A DNA stretch of 64,000 nucleotides from Bacteroidota bacterium (GCA_023388315.1 JAEWGM010000017.1:1-64000); one strand, 5' to 3'. Positions 41,667 to 51,666 are shown, counted from the first letter of the stretch. Made by a program: numbers and translations. The notes: generated by a model not told the origin, from the letters alone.

Positions 41667-44231
41667 CTATTCATCGCTTTCCGATTCATGTGTAACAGTA
41701 CCGTTTTCGTTTTCATCATTATTTGTAGTTGCTTCATTTGTTTCATCCGTTTCATCGGCTTCATCTGAGGAATTTACTTTACAAACGGAAGCAATCTCGT
41801 CGTTTCTTTTTTCCAAATTAATGAGGCGCACACCTTGTGTGGAGCGTCCCATAGTGCGAATATCGGAAATTTTCAAACGTATTGTGATGCCCGACTTGTT
41901 AATTATCATTAAATCGTTGTCATCTGTCACACTTTTTATGGCCACCAGTTTACCGGTCTTATCTGTAACGTTTAGTGTTTTAACACCTTTTCCGCCCCGC
42001 CGGGTAATTCGGTAAACGGGTTCTCCGTCGTCATCGTTTAGCTGAGTTCTTTTGCCATAGCCTTGTTCCGATACCACAAGAATGGTGGCTTCGGAGTCGG
42101 GCGCCATGGAAATCATTCCGATAACGGCATCTTCCGGATCATCGTCCAGTGTCATTCCTCTCACACCGGTTGCCGTGCGGCCCATTGGGCGAACATCTTC
42201 TTCGTTGAAACGAATGGCGCGTCCGTTGCGATTTGCCAGTAAAATATGTCTCTTACCGTTTGTTAAACGAACGGAAATAACTTGATCATCTTCGTTGATG
42301 CTGATGGCGATAACGCCGTTTTGACGTGGACGGGAATATGCCTCGAGCAACGTTTTTTTAACCACTCCTTTTTTGGTAGAGAAGAAAAGATAATGAGAGT
42401 TGATGTATTCCTCATCTTCCAGCGTGAGCACACGCACAAAAGCGGTTACCGCATCATCGGGGTCGATGTTGAGAAGGTTTTGGATGGCGCGTCCCTTGGA
42501 GTTTTTGGTTCCTTCGGGAATTTCAAATACACGCAACCAATAGCATTTTCCTTTTTGGGTGAAAAACAACATATAGTTGTGCATGGTGGCGGGGTAGATG
42601 TATTCCACAAAATCTTCATCGCGGGTATTTGAGCCTTTGGCCCCTATCCCACCCCGGTTTTGGGTGTGGAATTCGGTCAGCGCGGTGCGTTTAATATAGC
42701 CCATGTGGGAAATGGTGATGACCATTTCATCATCGGAATAAAAATCTTCCGCGTTCATTTCTTCCGAAGAGTAAATGATTTCGGAGCGGCGCTCATCCCC
42801 ATATTTGTGGCGAATTTCCAATAATTCATCTTTGATTACTTGCATACAAAGATCTTCGTTATTGAGAATTTCGTTTAAATATTGAATCAATTTCTGAATC
42901 TCATCGTATTCCGCTCTCAGTTTATCTTGCTCCAGTCCGGTGAGTTGTCTTAACCGCATTTCCACAATGGCGCGCGATTGAATTTCGGTCAACTCAAAAC
43001 GCTCCATCAAGCGCTGAATGGCTTCTTGTGGCGTGGAAGAACTGCGGATGATGGCGATTACTTCATCGATATTATCTGAAGCGATAATCAATCCTTCCAG
43101 AATATGCGCTCTTTCTTCGGCTTTGCGAAGTTCGTATTTTGTTCTGCGGATGACAACATCGTGGCGGTGAGCCACAAAAAGCTCAATCATCCGTTTGAGT
43201 GTCAACAATTCCGGACGGCCATTTACCAACGCGATGTTGTTTACGCTGAAAGACGATTGCAACGCGGTGAGTTTATACAATTTGTTTAACACCACGTTGG
43301 CGTTGGCATCGCGTTTTAAATCAACCACAATGCGCATTCCGCGGCGGTCACTTTCATCGTTCACATTGGAGATGCCGTCTATTTTTTTATCGGAAACCAG
43401 GTCCGCAATGTGTTTAATTAAATCGGCCTTGTTTACCAAATAGGGAATTTCCGAAACAATGATTTTATCGTGCGTTTTACCCGATTCAATTTCGGCTTTA
43501 CCACGCATCACAATGCGTCCCCTACCCGTCTCAAACGCGTCTTGCACGCCTTTGTAACCATAAATGTAGGCTCCGGTGGGGAAATCGGGTGCCTTAATGT
43601 AAGCCATTAAGCCTTCGGTATCTATCTCGCGGTCATCAATATACGCAACGATGCCATCGATACATTCCGTGAGGTTGTGCGGCGCCATATTGGTTGCCAT
43701 TCCCACGGCAATACCGGATGAGCCATTAATCAAAAGATTGGGGATACGGGTTGGAAGCACGGTGGGCTCCATCAACGTATCATCAAAATTGAGTTGAAAA
43801 TCAACCGTATCTTTTTCAATGTCGCGCAGCATTTCTTCGGCCAATTTGTTCAATCTTGCCTCGGTATAACGCATAGCCGCGGGGCTGTCGCCGTCCACAC
43901 TACCCATGTTTCCTTGGCCGTCCACCAGCGTGTAGCGCATGCTCCACTCTTGCGCCAAGCGCACCATAGCGTTGTAAACGGATGAGTCGCCGTGCGGGTG
44001 GTACTTACCAAGCACCTCACCTACAATTCTGGCTGATTTTTTGTGGGGTTTGTCGGATGTATTTCCCAATTCCGACATACCGTAAAGTATGCGTCTGTGT
44101 ACGGGCTTGAATCCATCGCGGACATCGGGCAAAGCGCGCGAGACGATAACGGACATCGAATAATCGATGTACGACGATTTCATTTCATCTTCAATGTTAA
44201 TCTTGATGATTCTGTCTTGTTGATCAATCAT
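41667..44231 (-). CDS. gyrA: DNA gyrase subunit A
   Basis: 854 aa. Winged-helix domain with the catalytic Tyr 122 in AAMRYTEARL. The quinolone-determining region GKYHPHGDSSVYNAMVRL keeps Ser at 83 but has Asn at 87, where E. coli has Asp. The tower and coiled-coil follow, then the C-terminal six-blade pinwheel with the GyrA-box-like ENRGGIGAKGSN-type QNRGGIGAKG stretch and repeated VLLANRNGRAI, VVSEQGYGKRT and MIINKSGITIRL blades. The acidic tail DEADETDETNEATTNNDENE is typical of gyrase tails that tune supercoiling. Confidence 0.97.
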   Translation of the reverse strand: MIDQQDRIIKINIEDEMKSSYIDYSMSVIVSRALPDVRDGFKPVHRRILYGMSELGNTSDKPHKKSARIVGEVLGKYHPHGDSSVYNAMVRLAQEWSMRYTLVDGQGNMGSVDGDSPAAMRYTEARLNKLAEEMLRDIEKDTVDFQLNFDDTLMEPTVLPTRIPNLLINGSSGIAVGMATNMAPHNLTECIDGIVAYIDDREIDTEGLMAYIKAPDFPTGAYIYGYKGVQDAFETGRGRIVMRGKAEIESGKTHDKIIVSEIPYLVNKADLIKHIADLVSDKKIDGISNVNDESDRRGMRIVVDLKRDANANVVLNKLYKLTALQSSFSVNNIALVNGRPELLTLKRMIELFVAHRHDVVIRRTKYELRKAEERAHILEGLIIASDNIDEVIAIIRSSSTPQEAIQRLMERFELTEIQSRAIVEMRLRQLTGLEQDKLRAEYDEIQKLIQYLNEILNNEDLCMQVIKDELLEIRHKYGDERRSEIIYSSEEMNAEDFYSDDEMVITISHMGYIKRTALTEFHTQNRGGIGAKGSNTRDEDFVEYIYPATMHNYMLFFTQKGKCYWLRVFEIPEGTKNSKGRAIQNLLNIDPDDAVTAFVRVLTLEDEEYINSHYLFFSTKKGVVKKTLLEAYSRPRQNGVIAISINEDDQVISVRLTNGKRHILLANRNGRAIRFNEEDVRPMGRTATGVRGMTLDDDPEDAVIGMISMAPDSEATILVVSEQGYGKRTQLNDDDGEPVYRITRRGGKGVKTLNVTDKTGKLVAIKSVTDDNDLMIINKSGITIRLKISDIRTMGRSTQGVRLINLEKRNDEIASVCKVNSSDEADETDETNEATTNNDENENGTVTHESESDE

Positions 44232-44591
44232 TATAAAAAAGTGATTTTAATCTTCTAATATTAATATTATGTAGTTGTATTTCAGATATATAAAAAATTA
44301 TCCTCTTTGGAGGATTTAATATATAAAGGTATAACTTTTTTTGCAATTTCACAAAAATTAGAGGGGTTAAAAGTGGTTGGCGAAATGAGGATTTAATATT
44401 TTTTATTGTTTAGAAACGGGGATGAAAATAATGTACGGTCCTAATGTATCGTCCTAACATGAGTTCGGGTTATTTGCAAACCTATTAACTCGCCATAAAA
44501 ATGCGATTCAAACAACGTAAATTATTGATATATAATAAGGTAATAAGGTTTTTTATTATATTTCCCTCTTTTCTACTAAGATTGGCTGAGA

Positions 44592-44628
44592 AAAATAAGG
44601 TTTTTTCTCATTTCCAAAACCTTATTTT
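44592..44628. terminator. Strong AT-rich hairpin, possible bidirectional terminator
   Basis: AAAATAAGGTTTT (44592-44604) and AAAACCTTATTTT (44616-44628) are perfect 13-bp complements with an 11-nt loop and T runs on both strands. No gene ends close to it on either strand. Confidence 0.5.
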
Positions 44629-44786
44629 AGAAGATTAAAGCTTAGTAGCGCAGAATTACAAGGAGACATAGACCTTATTAGATTATTTATCAATGGAATA
44701 AATATATTTTCATACCGAACTCGCGTTCCTAACTAGAAATTCAAGTGTTTACGTGATTTGGAAGAGCCTGAAAGGTTTGCTTACTC

Positions 44787-44964
44787 TAGCCCAATGTGAA
44801 ACGTTGGGTGGTGAAGCGTAGCAGAACACAAGCCCTGAAAGAGGCGAAATAATGATAATCTCGTTTATTTATCTGGATAATAATGAGATATATAACATGA
44901 TTAGATCGTCCTTTCAGGACTTTGGAGTAAATTGTTAACCAGACCCAACGTTTCACGTTGGGCT
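44787..44964. repeat. 178-bp inverted-repeat element
   Basis: AGCCCAATGTGAAACGTTGG at the left end returns as its reverse complement at the right end (ACCCAACGTTTCACGTTGGG), with one mismatch over 22 bases. Between them are AAGCCCTGAAAG and CCTTTCAGGACT, a second, imperfect inverted pair. No open frame inside. It resembles the REP/MITE-like palindromes common in environmental Bacteroidota. Confidence 0.6.
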
Positions 44965-45036
44965 GAATTAACCTCGGGCTTTCAGCCCTGATTCAGTACT
45001 TTCAATCCGTCAGACCGGTAATCGGTCAGACGGAAA

Positions 45037-45077
45037 CGAAAAAAGTGGATGCCTTGTTTCCAAAACATCCACTTTCA
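45037..45077 (-). terminator. Rho-independent terminator after secA
   Basis: On minus, AAAGTGGATG pairs with CATCCACTTT around a 15-nt loop, followed by T-rich sequence, 22 bases after the secA stop. Confidence 0.8.
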
Positions 45078-45098
45078 ATTCTAACGTTAATCCTGCGA

Positions 45099-48000
45099 TT
45101 ATCTGCCGTGGCAGCTTTTGAATTTTTTGCCGCTTCCGCAAGGGCAAGGATCGTTTCGTCCTACTTTTTTCTCCACGCGAATGGGCTCCAGCTTTTGCTG
45201 CTGACGCTGTTGTGGCGCGCCACCGTTACTGCTTGCCGCAGGCGAATTTTCCATTTCGTCTTTTTGTGTGCGGTATTTGCTGTAATCGGTTTTTTGTTCC
45301 GGCGCGGCGTGACGCACGCTTTGCGGGTCTTGCACCGGAATTTGTCCGCGCATGAGAATGGAAACGGCTTTGGAGTTGATATCGCTCACCATGGATTTGA
45401 ACAAGTTGAACGATTCAAGCTTATAAATCAACAGCGGGTCTTTTTGCTCGTAGCTGGCGTTTTGAACCGATTGTCGTAGTTCGTCCATTTCGCGCAAGTG
45501 TTCTTTCCAATCTTCATCGATGGTGTGCAGCAAAATGGATTTCTCAAATGCCTTCACCAGCGCTTTGGAACCAGATTCATACGCCTCTTTCAGGTTACAA
45601 GAGATGTTATACACTCTTTTGCCATCGGTGATGGGTATAAGAATATTCTCGTACATCGCTCCCTGATTTTCATATACTTGCTTAATCACGGGCTGCGCCA
45701 CTTCGGCAAGTCGTTCGGTTTTTCGTTTGAAACTTTCAAAAGCTTTACCTTCAACCGCTTCTATTTGAGCATCTTCGCGCATGCCTTTCATTTCCGATTC
45801 TTTAAACGGAATTTCAACAGCCATCACGCGGAAGAGGTCGAGTTTCATGTTTTCATAATCGTCTTCGTTTAGCTCCACGATGTTTTTAGACGTGTCGCTA
45901 ATCATATTGGCCACGTCGTTTTCAATACGTTCGCCCATAAGCGCGTAGCGACGGCGTTTATAAATCACCTCGCGTTGCGAATTCATCACATCATCGTATT
46001 CAAGCAAGCGCTTACGAATTCCGAAGTTGTTTTCCTCCACTTTCTTTTGTGCGCGCTCTACCGATTTGCTGAGCATATCGTGCTGTAATACATCGCCTTC
46101 TTTGAATCCCATCCGATCCATTAATCCGGCAATACGTTCGGTGGCGAAGAGACGCATTAAATCGTCTTCGAGCGAAATGAAAAACACCGAAGAGCCCGGG
46201 TCTCCCTGACGGCCGGCACGTCCGCGCAACTGGCGGTCAACCCGTCGCGATTCGTGACGCTCCGTGCCAATGATGGCCAAACCGCCCGCTGCTTTCACTT
46301 CGGGAGTGAGCTTGATGTCGGTACCACGGCCCGCCATATTGGTGGCAATGGTAACCACGCCACTTTGTCCGGCGTTGGCCACGATATCGGCTTCACGTTG
46401 GTGCAATTTGGCGTTCAGCACGTTGTGTTTAATTTTTCGCAGCGTGAGCATACGGCTCAACAGCTCGGAGATTTCCACCGATGTGGTACCCACCAACACG
46501 GGGCGCCCTTGCGCCACTAAGCTTTCAACTTCCTCAATTACAGCGGTATATTTTTCGCGTTTGGTTTTATAGATGCGGTCGTTTTGGTCGTCGCGCACAA
46601 TGGGTTTGTTGGTTGGAATCACCACCACATCTAATTTATAAATATCCCAAAACTCGCCTGCTTCGGTTTCTGCCGTTCCGGTCATCCCCGCCAGTTTGCT
46701 GTACATCCTGAAATAATTTTGCAGCGTAATGGTGGCGAATGTTTGCGTGGCAGCCTCCACTTTCACTCGTTCTTTGGCTTCAATTGCTTGGTGCAACCCG
46801 TCGGAATAACGGCGGCCCTCCATAATACGGCCGGTTTGCTCATCCACAATTTTCACTTTGTTGTCAATCACCACGTATTCATCGTCGCGTTCAAACAAAG
46901 CGTATGCTTTAAGAAGCTGATTTACTGTGTGAACCCGTTCCGATTTGATAGCGTAATTTTGCAGTAGTTCATCTTTTTGCGTGGCTTTTTCTTCATCGGA
47001 CAACGAGGAATTTTCCAGCTCTGAAAGTTGAGAAGCGATATCGGGCAAAATAAAGAATTGCGGGTCATCGGATTTTCCGGTGAGCAAGTCGATGCCTTTA
47101 TCCGTCAACTCAATGCTGTTCATTTTCTCATCGATAACAAAATAGAGCGGATCGGTAACAATGTGCATATTGCGCATTTGCTCTTGCATATAAAATGCCT
47201 CGGTTTTCAGCATCGCGGCCTTCACACCTTGTTCACTCAAAAATTTAATGAGCGGCTTGCTTTTAGGCATTCCTTTATAGGAGCGGAACAGCAACAGCGC
47301 ACCTTCTTCCTGTACTTTGGGGTCGTCGGAGTTCATTTTCGATTTGGCTTCGGCCAGCAGCTGAGTTGCCAAGTCGCGTTGCGCTTTCACAATGATTTCC
47401 ACCCGCGGGCGCAGTGTGTCATACAACTGATCTTCGCCTTTAGGCACCGGGCCCGAAATAATGAGCGGCGTACGGGCATCGTCAATCAACACGGAGTCCA
47501 CCTCGTCCACAATGGCGTAATTGTGTTTGCGTTGCACCAAGTCTTTAGGTGAAACGGCCATATTGTCACGCAGGTAGTCGAAACCGAATTCGTTGTTGGT
47601 TCCAAACGTAATGTCGGATTCATATGCTTTGCGGCGCGCATCGGAATTGGGCTCGTGCTTGTCGATACAATCTACCGACAGCCCGTGGAACATATAAATC
47701 GGTCCCATCCACTCCGAGTCACGTTTCGATAGATAATCGTTTACCGTAACCACGTGCACGCCTCTGTGAGTAAGCGCGTTGAGAAAAACCGGCAATGTTG
47801 CCACCAACGTTTTACCCTCTCCGGTTGCCATCTCGGCAATTTTTCCTTGATGCAATACCACGCCGCCAAATAGCTGTACGTCGTAATGAATCATATCCCA
47901 TTTTATTTCGTTTCCGCCGGCAACCCAGTGGTTTTGATAAATGGCGTTGTCGCCTTCAATGCGCACAAAATCGTGTGAAGCGGCAAGGTCGCGGTCGAAA

Positions 48001-48398
48001 TCCGTTGCCGTAACCACAATTTCTTCGTTTTCAGTGAAGCGGCGGGCGGTTTCTTTCACAATAGAGAAAGCTTCGGGCAATACTTCCAACAGTATTTTCT
48101 CGAATTTCTCCGTAATATCTTTTTCAATGGAGTCGATTTTATTCCACACCGGCTCTCTTTCTTCGAGCTCAATTTGCTCCATTCCGGCTTTTAGTTCCGC
48201 AATTTGCGCTTCTTCTTCGGCAACATAGTCTTTGATGCGTTGTTCCAATTCTTTAGTTTTGGCGCGCAATGCATCGTTTGACAGTTGCTCAATGGCAGGA
48301 TATGCTTCCTTAATTTTCTTCACCAGCGGATTCACTTCATTTAAATCTCGCTGTGCTTTGTTACCAAATATTTTTGATATAATATTATTGAATCTCAT
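45099..48398 (-). CDS. secA: Preprotein translocase ATPase SecA
   Basis: 1099 aa from ATG 48398 (MRFNNIISKIFGNK); the frame's longer start at 48446 is not used. It drives post-translational export through SecYEG. Walker A is in MATGEGKTLVATLPV, the DEAD-type box is YAIVDEVDSVLIDDARTP, motif III/IV stretches include KLAGMTGTAETEA and TNMAGRGTDIKL, and RQLRGRAGRQGDPGSS is motif VI. The C-terminal zinc finger is NDPCPCGSGKKFKSCHG. It is about 200 residues longer than E. coli SecA, as usual in Bacteroidota. Confidence 0.97.
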   Translation of the reverse strand: MRFNNIISKIFGNKAQRDLNEVNPLVKKIKEAYPAIEQLSNDALRAKTKELEQRIKDYVAEEEAQIAELKAGMEQIELEEREPVWNKIDSIEKDITEKFEKILLEVLPEAFSIVKETARRFTENEEIVVTATDFDRDLAASHDFVRIEGDNAIYQNHWVAGGNEIKWDMIHYDVQLFGGVVLHQGKIAEMATGEGKTLVATLPVFLNALTHRGVHVVTVNDYLSKRDSEWMGPIYMFHGLSVDCIDKHEPNSDARRKAYESDITFGTNNEFGFDYLRDNMAVSPKDLVQRKHNYAIVDEVDSVLIDDARTPLIISGPVPKGEDQLYDTLRPRVEIIVKAQRDLATQLLAEAKSKMNSDDPKVQEEGALLLFRSYKGMPKSKPLIKFLSEQGVKAAMLKTEAFYMQEQMRNMHIVTDPLYFVIDEKMNSIELTDKGIDLLTGKSDDPQFFILPDIASQLSELENSSLSDEEKATQKDELLQNYAIKSERVHTVNQLLKAYALFERDDEYVVIDNKVKIVDEQTGRIMEGRRYSDGLHQAIEAKERVKVEAATQTFATITLQNYFRMYSKLAGMTGTAETEAGEFWDIYKLDVVVIPTNKPIVRDDQNDRIYKTKREKYTAVIEEVESLVAQGRPVLVGTTSVEISELLSRMLTLRKIKHNVLNAKLHQREADIVANAGQSGVVTIATNMAGRGTDIKLTPEVKAAGGLAIIGTERHESRRVDRQLRGRAGRQGDPGSSVFFISLEDDLMRLFATERIAGLMDRMGFKEGDVLQHDMLSKSVERAQKKVEENNFGIRKRLLEYDDVMNSQREVIYKRRRYALMGERIENDVANMISDTSKNIVELNEDDYENMKLDLFRVMAVEIPFKESEMKGMREDAQIEAVEGKAFESFKRKTERLAEVAQPVIKQVYENQGAMYENILIPITDGKRVYNISCNLKEAYESGSKALVKAFEKSILLHTIDEDWKEHLREMDELRQSVQNASYEQKDPLLIYKLESFNLFKSMVSDINSKAVSILMRGQIPVQDPQSVRHAAPEQKTDYSKYRTQKDEMENSPAASSNGGAPQQRQQQKLEPIRVEKKVGRNDPCPCGSGKKFKSCHGR

Positions 48399-48485
48399 AT
48401 GTTTGTTGGTTTCGGGTGAAGTGTTCGCGTGAGCAAAACAACTCATTCCCTTTATTCTTTTTACTTGCTATATATTATTGTTTCA

Positions 48486-50069
48486 TTAGTATAGTTCTCT
48501 CAAAATCTCGCCTTTGGCCGCATTGGGGGCACGGATGCGCAACCGGTAAGCAACGCTGGGGGCTATTTCGGTAGCATCGATGGTTCTGTTAACTTTCTGT
48601 GGCTGAATGCCGTTCCCGAAGAAAATAACGGGCGATACCACCGCGTTGTTCCGCACATATTGATTGTCAGGCCCTCCGGAACTTGTGATTTTCCACCCCG
48701 GTTGAAGTTCCAAAAACAAATCTCCCGAAATTCCTTTATAGAACCCGTTTCGATAGAACTGCACGTTTTCGTTGTAGGCGCCGTGGAGCATTTGGTATGA
48801 CGTGATTACATCTTGAATTCCGGCCGATTGCACCAAAAACTCGGCGGCTCGGGTTTGAAAATCACCGAGGTTTATTTTTTTATCTTCGATGAGTTTTCTG
48901 TCGAAGAAAATTTGGTTGTTGTAATATTTTTTTATCCACTGCTCCCGGCCGTAAAGCGCCATTAAATACATGTTGAGCAGCGCTTGGCTTCGATCGGGGT
49001 TGAAATCGCCACCGGCGGTAGTCATCCCTTCGGGATAAATTTCCTGTTCGTTGAAATAACCGGTCGATACCACGAAAATCAACGTGTTTTTCAATCCCAC
49101 AGCCGACTCGATGGCATCCAGCAACTTGCCGAGTTCTTGGTCTAAACGATAATACGTGTCTTGTATTTCAACCGAATAATTTTTGTCGAGCGACGCCTCA
49201 AAATTTCCCGCGTAAAAGGTAACAGCCACAAAATCGGGGTTCATTCTTTTCCCCAGTGAATTTGCCTGAATGGTTTTGATGGCCATATCGCACACTTCGG
49301 AATTCACATAGGGCGATTGCTTAAACAACCGTATGTTGTTGGTTTTATTGGCATTAAAATGATGTTGAAAACTGTATAAGTTTTGCGTATAGGGAAAAGC
49401 GTTGTATTTTTTCACATCAATGGCGGGCCGCCACGTGAGGCTTGTAATGGTGGTGCTCAACGATTGCGCACTTCTGTTATGCTGGTCAACAACGGGTTGC
49501 TTGGTGGTGTAAAAATTGCTGGTCGCCCACTTTCCGTTGTAATCCTCAATCCAGTAAGCGCCGCTGGCCGCGTGTCCGCCGGAGGCCAAGGCCTGCGACG
49601 CATCGGGGGCGAAGGCGAAAATATCTGCTTGTCCGGAGGATGCCACTTTCAACTCATCGGTGAGCGTTGACACCTTCACCGCCAAAGGCGAAAACTTGTC
49701 GGTTGTGTGGCTGCCGGTGAAGTTGTTATCGGTAAACGAATGCAATTCTCTATTCGCTTCGGGCGAATATTTATTCTCGGCAGTAATGCCGTGATACGAT
49801 GGGTTGGCGCCGGTGTATATGGTGGCAATGGTGGACGCTTTGTCGAGATACGGAAAATCGTACTTCAAGTTTGAGAATACAATTCCGTTATTCATCAGCC
49901 TATTAAAGCCTTTATCGCCAAATGAATGCTTGAAAATTTCGAGGTAATCGCCGCGCAATTGATCAATGGTGATTCCCACAACCAGCTTGGGTATTTCACC
50001 CGAAGTGGTTTGCGCGTTTAACAAAACTACCGAAAAAAAAGTGACTATTGAGGATATTATTCTAACCAT
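48486..50069 (-). CDS. Alkaline phosphatase-superfamily protein, probably inactive
   Basis: 527 aa, signal peptide ~1-19 ending LLNAQ. Overall layout like PafA-type phosphatases: GITIDQLRGDYLEIF (metal Asp 36 kept), IYTGANPSYHGI, then GGHAASGAYWIEDYNGKWATS. At the nucleophile position, ten residues before the Gly of IYTG, it has Lys 77 instead of Thr or Ser. The later metal block, normally Asp-His-Gly, reads VVSTGYFN. By eye alignment it lacks several ligands, so it may bind rather than hydrolyse. It is between the DUF4105 gene and secA, same strand. Confidence 0.8.
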   Translation of the reverse strand: MVRIISSIVTFFSVVLLNAQTTSGEIPKLVVGITIDQLRGDYLEIFKHSFGDKGFNRLMNNGIVFSNLKYDFPYLDKASTIATIYTGANPSYHGITAENKYSPEANRELHSFTDNNFTGSHTTDKFSPLAVKVSTLTDELKVASSGQADIFAFAPDASQALASGGHAASGAYWIEDYNGKWATSNFYTTKQPVVDQHNRSAQSLSTTITSLTWRPAIDVKKYNAFPYTQNLYSFQHHFNANKTNNIRLFKQSPYVNSEVCDMAIKTIQANSLGKRMNPDFVAVTFYAGNFEASLDKNYSVEIQDTYYRLDQELGKLLDAIESAVGLKNTLIFVVSTGYFNEQEIYPEGMTTAGGDFNPDRSQALLNMYLMALYGREQWIKKYYNNQIFFDRKLIEDKKINLGDFQTRAAEFLVQSAGIQDVITSYQMLHGAYNENVQFYRNGFYKGISGDLFLELQPGWKITSSGGPDNQYVRNNAVVSPVIFFGNGIQPQKVNRTIDATEIAPSVAYRLRIRAPNAAKGEILRELY

Positions 50070-50116
50070 TCGTATAAATCTATCTCACATACCTTGTGCA
50101 AAAACCGTGCTAAATT

Positions 50117-51370
50117 TTAATTCCCCCACCCTGCTTTCATGTAACTGGACGAAGTGAATTTTTTTCGTTTCAGTCTTGTCCTTCTCATCATCACCAAGTT
50201 AGTTCCTGATCGAAGCAGTAAACTCAATGAAAAAACAATGGATGCAACGGGCATTTTTTGTGGTATGAACCACCACGACAGCAAGAACACGATTAAGACT
50301 GCAAAGTTAATAAAATGATAGATATAAACGATATTTCGGGCCGATTTTACCCAAAATAAAGCTGCCGCTATAAGGGCGAAAATATTCATCCAAACGAAAT
50401 TCCAATTCGGGTTTGTTACAGGATGTTCGGAGAAAAACATCAGAAAGAAAATAATCAATCCGCCTATGCCGATGATACCAAAAAGAACCGTATCATAAAT
50501 TTTTGGAAGGTTGGTATGGTTGAGTGTAATGATTTGTTTTATCGAAACAAAAAGGGTGAGCAAAAGTACTGCGAATGCTATTATTGTTGGAGAAAACAAG
50601 CCCCATTCGTTTTTATTATTCGTTTCGTTTACAAGGGGTAACACAATATGTGTACTTTTTACGGCAGGATATGCAAGTGTGTCGCTTTTCACGATGGTTG
50701 ACTCTTCCAAAGCATCTTGTAAATACACCGGAAGAAACATTTTTTCACGCAATGTAATGGGTTTATCGGCATCGCTTCCAATCACCAAATCAATACCAAA
50801 TTTCATCCACGGAAAAGCATTTACACATTCGTGAATCAGGTCGCGAAACGTTTGCACCTTTGTGTCGTCGGGATATTTAATAAGCCCTTCCACATATTTT
50901 TCCGTTAAATCGCGCGGACGTGTCACACAGTTGTCAAATAAAAAATTGTACCGATATTCTCTATTTTCAGGTAACGCGTTAATGTACAGCGCTTCCCATA
51001 AATTTTGTTTTTCTTTCTGCGTAAGATTTAATTCCTGTTCTATCACTTCTACCCCTTTTTCACGATATTCCTGCAAAAAATGATCAATGGGTACCACGCC
51101 TAAAATATAATCGGTTTCGCCTCGTACAAAATGATATAGAAAATTTGGCCGTGATTGATCGAAATAGCCGTAATTAAACACGGCATCTATACCCGTTGAA
51201 TCATCTTTAACCCACATAGCCGTATGCCCGTAAACGGCGTAAACAGCGCCATCCCAAGGCGAAGTGGTCATTAAACTTATTTTCGCGCTATCACTCAATT
51301 GCACCTGGGAGAAAACAGGAATGACGGTTAAACAAAAAACAAAAAATAATATGGCAAAATATCTTTTCAT
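50117..51370 (-). CDS. DUF4105 membrane protein
   Basis: 417 aa from ATG 51370, with the -7 box 30 bases upstream. Signal peptide ending PVFSQ. The DUF4105 domain follows (~25-220): VYGHTAMWVKDDSTGIDAVFNYGYFD, FLYHFVRGETDYILGVVP, FLFDNCVTRPRDLTEK. The C-terminal ~200 residues hold about five TM helices and a basic tail (MMRRTRLKRKKF). The GH, Cys and Asn-Cys positions resemble papain-like NlpC-type folds, but activity is unproven. The next gene follows after 47 bases. Confidence 0.85.
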   Translation of the reverse strand: MKRYFAILFFVFCLTVIPVFSQVQLSDSAKISLMTTSPWDGAVYAVYGHTAMWVKDDSTGIDAVFNYGYFDQSRPNFLYHFVRGETDYILGVVPIDHFLQEYREKGVEVIEQELNLTQKEKQNLWEALYINALPENREYRYNFLFDNCVTRPRDLTEKYVEGLIKYPDDTKVQTFRDLIHECVNAFPWMKFGIDLVIGSDADKPITLREKMFLPVYLQDALEESTIVKSDTLAYPAVKSTHIVLPLVNETNNKNEWGLFSPTIIAFAVLLLTLFVSIKQIITLNHTNLPKIYDTVLFGIIGIGGLIIFFLMFFSEHPVTNPNWNFVWMNIFALIAAALFWVKSARNIVYIYHFINFAVLIVFLLSWWFIPQKMPVASIVFSLSLLLRSGTNLVMMRRTRLKRKKFTSSSYMKAGWGN

Positions 51371-51399
51371 TGAACTTACGTTTTCGTTGAAAGAATTCG

Positions 51400-51407
51400 C
51401 AAATATA
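51400..51407 (-). promoter_or_regulatory. Bacteroidota -7 box for the DUF4105 gene
   Basis: CAAATATA on plus equals TATATTTG on minus. Confidence 0.55.
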
Positions 51408-51666
51408 CATAATTCTGCACACAGTTGATGCAAAAATGTTATTTTAGGGAATTTTCATCAGATAATTATCCGCAAAGCGTCCTAATAACTCCACTTTTTA
51501 AAGCAGTGGTTGAAAATATGTCCCACAAAGGCTTTAGCCATGATTTTTTAAGACTAAAGGCGGTTAAGAAGCATATTCTCTGCCTTAATAAAAAGTGTCT
51601 AACGCTTTACGAATAATCGACTTCATTTATTTAGGCAATTCATTTTCTTATGTCTTGCAAAATATC

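Larger units (their letters stand above)
44232..45036. other. Gene-free, repeat-rich intergenic spacer between gyrA and secA
   Basis: About 800 bases with no credible gene. It is AT-rich on the gyrA side. It holds a 13-bp hairpin (44592-44628), an inverted-repeat element (44787-44964), a GGGCT-TTC-AGCCC palindrome near 44976-44988, and a near-perfect TCCGTC..GACGGA hairpin at about 45007-45034. gyrA reads away from it; secA reads toward it and stops at its edge. Confidence 0.7.

Noticed and set aside
45008..45033. CCGTCAGACCG..CGGTCAGACGG as the secA terminator
   Set aside because: It lacks a T run; the hairpin at 45037-45077 fits better. More likely part of the repeat-rich spacer.
51425..51616. 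63-codon plus-strand frame before the nitroreductase gene
   Set aside because: It has no recognisable domain, overlaps the DUF4105 start region, and has no promoter or ribosome site; probably chance.
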